This document shows positions 59,873 to 64,000 of a DNA stretch of 64,000 nt, in pieces (within the stretch, counting starts at the first letter, position 1; each line of letters opens with the position of its first letter). Both the position numbers and the translations under genes were made by a program. The DNA lies in the NCBI GenBank assembly GCA_963695075.1, contig CAVOFR010000008.1, positions 586,090 to 650,089 on the forward strand. The letters run 5' to 3'. Source of the stretch: CAWCAL01 sp963695075 (GTDB lineage Bacteria; Actinomycetota; Acidimicrobiia; Acidimicrobiales; CAWCAL01). A model generated the notes under the pieces. It had not been told where the DNA came from, did no database searches, and worked only from the letters and a program-made list of their open reading frames with translations.

Positions 59873-59889
59873 GACATCCCACCAGTGCT

Positions 59890-60885
59890 TCAGAACGCTC
59901 CCACCAGCCGGCCGGGGCACCCTCTTGCTCCAGAGCTCAACCTCCTCGGTCTGTGCAAGTGCTCACCGGCCAACCAGCTCCACCCGAGCATCCCCCACCA
60001 GAGACACCCGGTCGACCCCCATGAGTCTGTGCCAGCCATTTCGGGCTGGTTTGGTGCAGGGGGTCCGGAGCGCGGCTGCCGACTCGGGAACGGGTCGAGG
60101 TGGCCGGCGAGCCAGCGCCGGAGATCGCGGAACTCGCGGAGGCGTGGGTGACGGGTGGCGAGGAGGCCGGCGTCGATGGAGCGGGCGACGGCGGGCGTAA
60201 CGGGCACGGTGGCGACGACGGGGACGCCGGTCACGTCGGCGACGTCCCGCTCGGTGAGCGCCCGGCCCGACTCGGCCACCAGGATGATCCCGTCGAGCCC
60301 CTGGTCCGCCCCCAGCATCGTCCGCAGGGCGACGTAACAGGGGCCCCGCAGCACGCCGATCCGGCGCGCTCCGTCGGCCCTCGGGTCCTCAGGATCGCTG
60401 TCGACTGGTGCGGCGTCGACGATCGTGAGCTCAGCATCGCCGCTGGCCTCCTGGGCGATGCTGAGCCCGGGAAAGACCTCGGCGGGGAGCTGGTCGGGCG
60501 GGGTGAAACCGAGGAGGGCGCACGCGAGATCAGGTTCCGGCGTGAGCAACTCAGTGTGGACCATCGTGGCGCCGATCAACCCCAGTGCCGCGGCGATCGT
60601 GCTCGTCCCGGATCCACCACGGGTCCCGACCAGTGTGATCTCGCCGATGGTGCAGGAGTCGGTGCAGGAGTCGGTGCAGGAGTCGGTGCAGGAGTCGGTG
60701 CAGGAGTCGGTGCAGGAGTCGGTGCAGGAGTCGGTGCAGGAGTCGGTGCAGGAGTCGGTGCAGTGCGGCTCGGCCTGCACCATGGGCAGCACCACGCAGT
60801 CGCAGGGTGACTCGAGAGGGGCGGGACGGCTTCCCCAAGCGTCCCGCCCCCGCCCGATCTGAGCGGAGGCTGGTTCGTGGTTCAT
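59890..60885 (-). CDS. ParA/MinD-like ATPase with N-terminal Cys-Thr-Asp-Ser repeats
   Basis: 331 residues from an ATG at 60885 that overlaps the preceding gene stop (ATGA). Residues ~41-78 contain nine tandem Cys-Thr-Asp-Ser units. The core has a deviant Walker A 'TLVGTRGGSGTSTIAAALGLIG' in which the usual Lys of GKT/GKS is replaced by Thr, then 'DAELTIVDAAPVD' and 'LDGIILVAESGRALTERDVADVTGVPVVATVPVTPAVARSIDAG'. It may bind but not hydrolyse nucleotide. The last ~45 residues (Trp/Gly-rich) abut the IS110 element and may be altered by its insertion. Probably partition-like or element regulation. Confidence 0.75.
   Translation of the reverse strand: MNHEPASAQIGRGRDAWGSRPAPLESPCDCVVLPMVQAEPHCTDSCTDSCTDSCTDSCTDSCTDSCTDSCTDSCTDSCTIGEITLVGTRGGSGTSTIAAALGLIGATMVHTELLTPEPDLACALLGFTPPDQLPAEVFPGLSIAQEASGDAELTIVDAAPVDSDPEDPRADGARRIGVLRGPCYVALRTMLGADQGLDGIILVAESGRALTERDVADVTGVPVVATVPVTPAVARSIDAGLLATRHPRLREFRDLRRWLAGHLDPFPSRQPRSGPPAPNQPEMAGTDSWGSTGCLWWGMLGWSWLAGEHLHRPRRLSSGARGCPGRLVGAF
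60650..60763. repeat. 12-bp tandem repeat inside the ParA-like gene
   Basis: Nine identical units of GTGCAGGAGTCG plus a half unit. Read on the minus strand it gives Cys-Thr-Asp-Ser; on the plus strand Val-Gln-Glu-Ser. Perfect conservation suggests a recent expansion and length variation by slippage. Confidence 0.9.
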
Positions 60886-61325
60886 CGGGCCTCCTCGATC
60901 TCGAGTTCGTGGCTGCGGACCAGGTAGGGCGGCAGCCGGGTGATGTGGCGAGCGGGTAGCGGCGGAAAGGTCGTCCGGATGCCATAGGCGCTGCCTCCGT
61001 GCGACGCCATGCCGAAGTCGACCAGGCGCACGAGCGTGCGCACGATCGGCGCATGGCGAGCGACACCGCCACCGAGCCCGAGCGAGCGAGCCAGCGGCTC
61101 AAGCGGGGCCTCAATGCCCTCGGGACTGGCGTCGAGCCACTCGGCCAGGCGGCGGGCAGCCCAGATGGCGGACGGGCCCAGAATCGGCAGCCAGTAGGTC
61201 TCGACGTACTTGCTGCGCACGTCGTGGCCGAGCTGATCGATCACGGCGTCAGTGAGCGGCACCACGGTGAGCGGATCGTGTGCGGAAACCCAGCCGTTGG
61301 TGTCTCGGAGGTCGGTGGCGACCAT
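60882..61325 (-). CDS. Hypothetical protein of the element (upstream of ParA-like gene)
   Basis: 147 residues from the ATG at 61325, with GAGGAGA 8 bases upstream. Begins 'MVATDLRDTNGWVSAHDPLTVVPLTDAVIDQLGHDVRSKYVETYWLPILGPSAIWAARRLAEWLDASPEGIEAPLEPLARSLGLGGG'. It looks like a winged-helix-type regulator that I associate with actinobacterial integrative elements, but I cannot name the family. The stop overlaps the ParA-like start by 4 bases, so the two genes are coupled. Confidence 0.7.
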   Translation of the reverse strand: MVATDLRDTNGWVSAHDPLTVVPLTDAVIDQLGHDVRSKYVETYWLPILGPSAIWAARRLAEWLDASPEGIEAPLEPLARSLGLGGGVARHAPIVRTLVRLVDFGMASHGGSAYGIRTTFPPLPARHITRLPPYLVRSHELEIEEAR

Positions 61326-61516
61326 AGAACATCTCCTCATTGGGTTCAGATTCAATATGATTCGGTCGGGCAGGTCAAGCGGTTCGGGCAGAACGGACCC
61401 GGTCGTTGACACGTGAGCGTCAAACCGGGTCGGGGCATCAGTCCGCTCCCGCAGGGAGCGAGAAGTCTGTGAACTCGTTCGTCGCGTCAGACCCCGCTCG
61501 ACCGCCTTTCCTGAGC
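61326..61516. promoter_or_regulatory. Divergent promoter region of element regulators
   Basis: 191 bases between divergent genes. It holds an AT-rich stretch (61340-61366, TTCAGATTCAATATGATTC) unusual in this GC-rich DNA and likely contains the promoters of the gene at 61325 and of the excisionase. Confidence 0.4.
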
Positions 61517-61786
61517 ATGACCACGCAACCGAGAACGGAACGCACCAGCCCGCCAACAACTCCGGACCCGACACTGAGACCGACTCTGTCGATCGCCGAG
61601 GCAGCGCATCTGCTCGGCGTCTGCCGATCGACCCTGTACCGGGCGGCGAGGGACGGCGAGATCCCGGTAATCAAGATCGGCAGGCGGTACCTTGTCCCCA
61701 CCGCTCAGTTGGCCGAGCTCCTGGGAACCCAGGAGCCAACCGGTCCCGAGCGGAGATCGGTGCCCATAGGCGCTCCCTCTGATTGA
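61517..61786 (+). CDS. Excisionase-type helix-turn-helix protein
   Basis: 89 residues from the ATG at 61517. MerR/excisionase helix-turn-helix: 'LSIAEAAHLLGVCRSTLYRAARDGEIPVIKIGRRYLVPTAQLAELLG'. Such proteins act as recombination directionality factors for the tyrosine integrase that follows 57 bases later. Confidence 0.9.
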   Translation: MTTQPRTERTSPPTTPDPTLRPTLSIAEAAHLLGVCRSTLYRAARDGEIPVIKIGRRYLVPTAQLAELLGTQEPTGPERRSVPIGAPSD

Positions 61787-61843
61787 GGACCTTCCACCAT
61801 GTGATCACGGTCCTCCGGCAATCGCCACGCACTCGAGGTACCG

Positions 61844-63019
61844 ATGAAGGACAGCATCATCAAGCGCGGAAACAAGTGGGCCTTCGTCGTCGAACTCCTC
61901 CGCGACCCGGCCACCGGCAAGAGACGCCAGAAGTGGTATTCCGGCTACGACACGCGGAAAGAGGCCGCCACGGCACGCGACACCATTCGAGCCGAGCTCG
62001 CCGCCGGCACGTTTGTCGAACGCTCACGACAAACGGTCCACGCCTACCTCGACGATTGGCTCGAAGCGGTCGAGCCGACGCTCAGCCCATCGACGTTCCA
62101 CTCCTACGAGCGAAACATGCGGTTGCACGTCAAGCCTCGCATCGGGGCAGTTCGACTCCCCGACCTCGACCCGGGGGTGATCAACCAGCTCTACGCCCAA
62201 CTCCTCGCCGAAGGACACCGAGACCATCCGGGCGGCCTCAAGGCCCGGACCGTGCGGTACATCCACACGATCCTGCACCGAGCGTTCAAGGACGCGGTCC
62301 GTTGGGGCCGACTCCCCCGAAACCCCGTCGCGGCAGCCGATCCGCCCGGCACGACGGCCGCCGCCTCCCCCGAGATGGTCACCTGGGACGCAGCGACCCT
62401 GGCGCAGTATCTCGAGCGTGCCCGCACCACGAACGACCGCTACTACGCCGCCTGGTACCTGGTTGCTACCACCGGACTTCGTCGAGGGGAAGCGCTCGGG
62501 CTCAGGTGGGCCGATCTCAACCTCGAGGCCGGCCGCGCGTCGATTCGACAGACCCTCGTCTGCGTGAACCACGAAGTCCAGATCAGCTCACCCAAGACCA
62601 CCAAGAGCCGGCGGGCCATCGCCCTCGACCAGGGCACGATCGCCGTCATCCGCGAACACCGAGACGCTCAGGCCGAGCAAGCAGCTGCGATCGGCGACGA
62701 GTGGCCCGACCACGACCTCATCCTCACGCTCACCGACGGTCGACCCATCCACCCCGAACGATTCAGCCGCGAGTTCGACCGACGCATCCAGCGCTGGGGA
62801 CTCCCCCGCATCCGCCTACACGACCTCCGACATACCTGGGCCACCCTCGCTCTCCAAGCGGGCGTCCACCCGAAGGTCGTTTCAGAACGACTCGGCCACG
62901 CCAACATCTCGATCACGCTGGATACGTACAGCCACGTCACCCCCGCCATGCAGGAGGACGCTGCCGAGACGGTCGCCGAGTTCATCCGCACCGCGACCGA
63001 ACGCGGACAGGGCGCTTGA
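61844..63019 (+). CDS. Tyrosine-type site-specific integrase
   Basis: 391 residues. N-terminal AP2-like arm-binding region ('MKDSIIKRGNKWAFVVELLRDPATGKRRQKWYSGYDTRKEAATARDTIRAEL'), SAM-like core-binding domain, and catalytic domain: Arg in 'TTGLRRGEALGLRWADL', 'HDLRHTWATLALQAG' (His-x-x-Arg), 'VSERLGHANISITLDTYSHV' (His and nucleophile Tyr). Full set of catalytic residues. It integrates the element, likely at the tRNA-like end at 63987. Confidence 0.95.
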   Translation: MKDSIIKRGNKWAFVVELLRDPATGKRRQKWYSGYDTRKEAATARDTIRAELAAGTFVERSRQTVHAYLDDWLEAVEPTLSPSTFHSYERNMRLHVKPRIGAVRLPDLDPGVINQLYAQLLAEGHRDHPGGLKARTVRYIHTILHRAFKDAVRWGRLPRNPVAAADPPGTTAAASPEMVTWDAATLAQYLERARTTNDRYYAAWYLVATTGLRRGEALGLRWADLNLEAGRASIRQTLVCVNHEVQISSPKTTKSRRAIALDQGTIAVIREHRDAQAEQAAAIGDEWPDHDLILTLTDGRPIHPERFSREFDRRIQRWGLPRIRLHDLRHTWATLALQAGVHPKVVSERLGHANISITLDTYSHVTPAMQEDAAETVAEFIRTATERGQGA

Positions 63020-63133
63020 ACGAACCGAGGGCGATCACGTCATGGCAGTCGGCCCGACCGAACGACAGGTCCTTCCGGTTCGTGGCACGTTGGTGCACCG
63101 ACGGGTCCAGTGGCGACAACCAGGAGGTACCCA

Positions 63134-63316
63134 GTGAACGGCGCCGACATCAAGCCGGGGAACCGACATGGATTCCGCCGGCAGCGACCCGATCCCCTCG
63201 AACAAGTCCGCGTCGTAGAGAAGGTCCGGCCCGGCCGCTGGAAGGTTGAGTTTCTTGGTCAACCGCACCCAGGCCTGCTGGACTACGTGCGATCCCAGGA
63301 CCTCATCTGCAAGTAG
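63134..63316 (+). CDS. Small hypothetical protein beside the integrase
   Basis: 60 residues from GTG 63134 with AGGAGG 6 bases upstream: 'MNGADIKPGNRHGFRRQRPDPLEQVRVVEKVRPGRWKVEFLGQPHPGLLDYVRSQDL'. Basic, with a short beta-rich middle. A diverged copy lies at 17139. Possibly a DNA-binding helper of the element. Confidence 0.65.
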   Translation: MNGADIKPGNRHGFRRQRPDPLEQVRVVEKVRPGRWKVEFLGQPHPGLLDYVRSQDLICK

Positions 63317-63416
63317 ACCGATCGGCAAGTCGTGTTACACGACGAGCGCCGGATGAGCCACCTCAGGGACCAGGCAGAGCGGGAATGGCCAGGAGAAGGC
63401 CCCTGACAACGCGGTC

Positions 63417-63896
63417 ATGTACGTCCTCGAGGCAACTGGCGAGGAGGTCGGAACAGTGCACGGCGTTCTCTCAACTCGCCCCGAGGTCTTCGAGCGGCTC
63501 TGGGCACGGATCCATGAGGAGGCCCCAGTCGGCGGCTTGAGCTTCGTCGACCGTGCCGGCCAGATGAGCTGCAGTTGGGCGGCAGTCGAATCGTTCTCCC
63601 GCCGATTCGCCAGAGCCGAACCGAGGGTCGTGCTCGACACGATCGAACTCCAGGAACAGCGCCTTTCCGCCGGAGGACAGGAGCCAGGCGAGTCTTGGCA
63701 GCTCGATCATCTCCGGACACTGGGCCCGGCGTTCGCCCTGATTCGGCAGTGGGTCGGTGCTGAGCAGGAACGAACGGCGTCCCATGCTGAGGCAGATCGG
63801 CTCCGGCGCCTCGTGCGGATGGCGATTCAGGACCTACATCGCCTCGACCACGACGCAGAGGCCAAGAAACTCGAGCGAGCGCTCCGAGGAGGCTGA
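63417..63896 (+). CDS. Hypothetical protein at the right end of the element
   Basis: 159 residues: 'MYVLEATGEEVGTVHGVLSTRPEVFERLWARIHEEAPVGGLSFVDRAGQMSCSWAAVESFSRRFARAEPRVVLDTIELQEQRLSAGGQEPGESWQLDHLRTLGPAFALIRQWVGAEQERTASHAEADRLRRLVRMAIQDLHRLDHDAEAKKLERALRGG'. The C-terminal half is helical and could form a coiled coil. No family recognised. Last gene before the attachment region. Confidence 0.6.
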   Translation: MYVLEATGEEVGTVHGVLSTRPEVFERLWARIHEEAPVGGLSFVDRAGQMSCSWAAVESFSRRFARAEPRVVLDTIELQEQRLSAGGQEPGESWQLDHLRTLGPAFALIRQWVGAEQERTASHAEADRLRRLVRMAIQDLHRLDHDAEAKKLERALRGG

Positions 63897-63917
63897 ACTG
63901 AGCAGAATCCGACCTGC

Positions 63918-63940
63918 GGTTTGCAAATGGTTTGCAATCC
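63918..63940. repeat. Integration-core-like sequence (right)
   Basis: GGTTTGCAAATGGTTTGCAATC resembles the GTTAGCAAACGGTTTGCAG cores at 20936 and 22219: the same two TTTGCA-type half sites spaced alike. Sits between the last gene and the tRNA-like end, where an integrase core or arm site is expected. Confidence 0.5.
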
Positions 63941-63966
63941 GGGGTTCGGAGCCTCGGAACTTGAGG

Positions 63967-63983
63967 CCCCCCTTGGGGTTTTT
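63967..63983 (+). terminator. Terminator-like hairpin
   Basis: CCCC-TT-GGGG stem followed by TTTTT, just downstream of the gene ending at 63896 and a few bases before the tRNA-like end. Short loop; moderate strength. Confidence 0.4.
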
Positions 63984-63986
63984 GAG

Positions 63987-64000
63987 TGTCGGAGGGGGGA
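63987..64000 (-). tRNA. Possible 3' end of a tRNA gene (rest outside window)
   Basis: TGTCGGAGGGGGGA: on the minus strand it reads like a T-arm stem (CCCCC) plus acceptor strand CTCCGAC-A. The same start recurs in the direct repeats at 20801 and 22088. A tRNA 3' end beside an integrase is the classic attachment site. The identity of the tRNA and whether it is intact cannot be seen. Confidence 0.4.

Larger units (their letters stand above)
20601..64000. mobile_element. Candidate integrative (ICE-like) element
   Basis: Left boundary marked by three core-like sites and two 154-bp direct repeats (20.6-22.2 kb), right boundary by core-like site and tRNA-like end (63.9-64.0 kb) next to excisionase and integrase. 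Contains a MobF relaxase and candidate oriT, but no visible type IV secretion genes, so it may be mobilisable rather than self-transmissible. About 43 kb of cargo is copper, redox and regulatory genes. Exact borders are inferred. Confidence 0.5.

Noticed and set aside
60650..60763. Tandem repeat as a CRISPR array
   Set aside because: Units are 12 bases, contiguous and without spacers, and lie inside a coding frame.

Overview
The window is high-GC (about two thirds G+C) bacterial DNA with an actinobacterial character. It carries a deazaflavin/F420-type nitroreductase-like protein, an actinobacterial-style NB-ARC/TPR regulator, many 'AGCSS'-type lipoboxes, a GAP-family fragment and a MobF-type conjugative element. 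An Acidimicrobiia-like actinomycete is the best guess, but nothing here proves it.

Region 1 (1 to about 17 kb) is chromosomal metabolism with a decayed right part. It starts with the 3' end of a molybdopterin oxidoreductase. Next is a tightly coupled minus-strand operon (8255 down to 453): TetR regulator, glycyl radical enzyme (GRE), its radical-SAM activase, a two-domain epimerase/SDR fusion, an acetoacetate-decarboxylase-like protein and an acyl-CoA dehydrogenase. A 22-bp near-perfect palindrome lies between the TetR gene and a divergent FAD oxidoreductase, and is the likely TetR operator. A second acyl-CoA dehydrogenase, an alpha/beta hydrolase, an F420-type protein, lipoproteins, a GNAT and an M15 peptidase follow. 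From 14.9 to 17.3 kb the DNA is scarred: a frameshifted fragment, a truncated GAP gene, a relaxase C-terminal remnant, and a remnant of the small gene that sits beside the integrase at 63.1 kb.

Region 2 (about 20.6 to 64 kb) looks like an integrative, conjugation-related element. The left side has two direct repeats of equal length (154 bp each) that flank a PIN/antitoxin pair. The right side has excisionase, tyrosine integrase, a related core sequence and the beginning of what looks like a tRNA 3' end. A MobF relaxase with two perfect inverted repeats just upstream (candidate oriT), an IS110 element and an IS21 element belong to it.

The cargo is dominated by copper handling and extracytoplasmic redox. 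It includes a CopZ-like chaperone, CsoR, a Cu-ATPase with cupredoxin, HMA and YHS domains, DUF302, cytochrome c, cupredoxin, CopC-CopD, CcdA, two TlpA-like thioredoxins, DsbB, a DsbA-like protein, LspA and an Lgt-like protein. A BlaI/CopY repressor and an M56 peptidase are encoded in the middle. I find eight copies of a TACGACAG-n-CTGTCGTA-like operator, most of them upstream of these genes; one is a perfect 33-bp palindrome. They suggest one BlaI-type regulon linking copper and thiol-redox functions. A CsoR-type box serves the Cu-ATPase/permease divergent promoter.

Other cargo: an NB-ARC regulator at the left edge, a sulfotransferase, a class III cyclase fused to a YHS metal domain, a six-gene two-component operon, and an ABC transporter operon. 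A ParA-like ATPase has nine tandem Cys-Thr-Asp-Ser repeats near its N-terminus. The most interesting points are the GRE operon, the BlaI-type regulon, the YHS fusions and the Cys-repeat ATPase.
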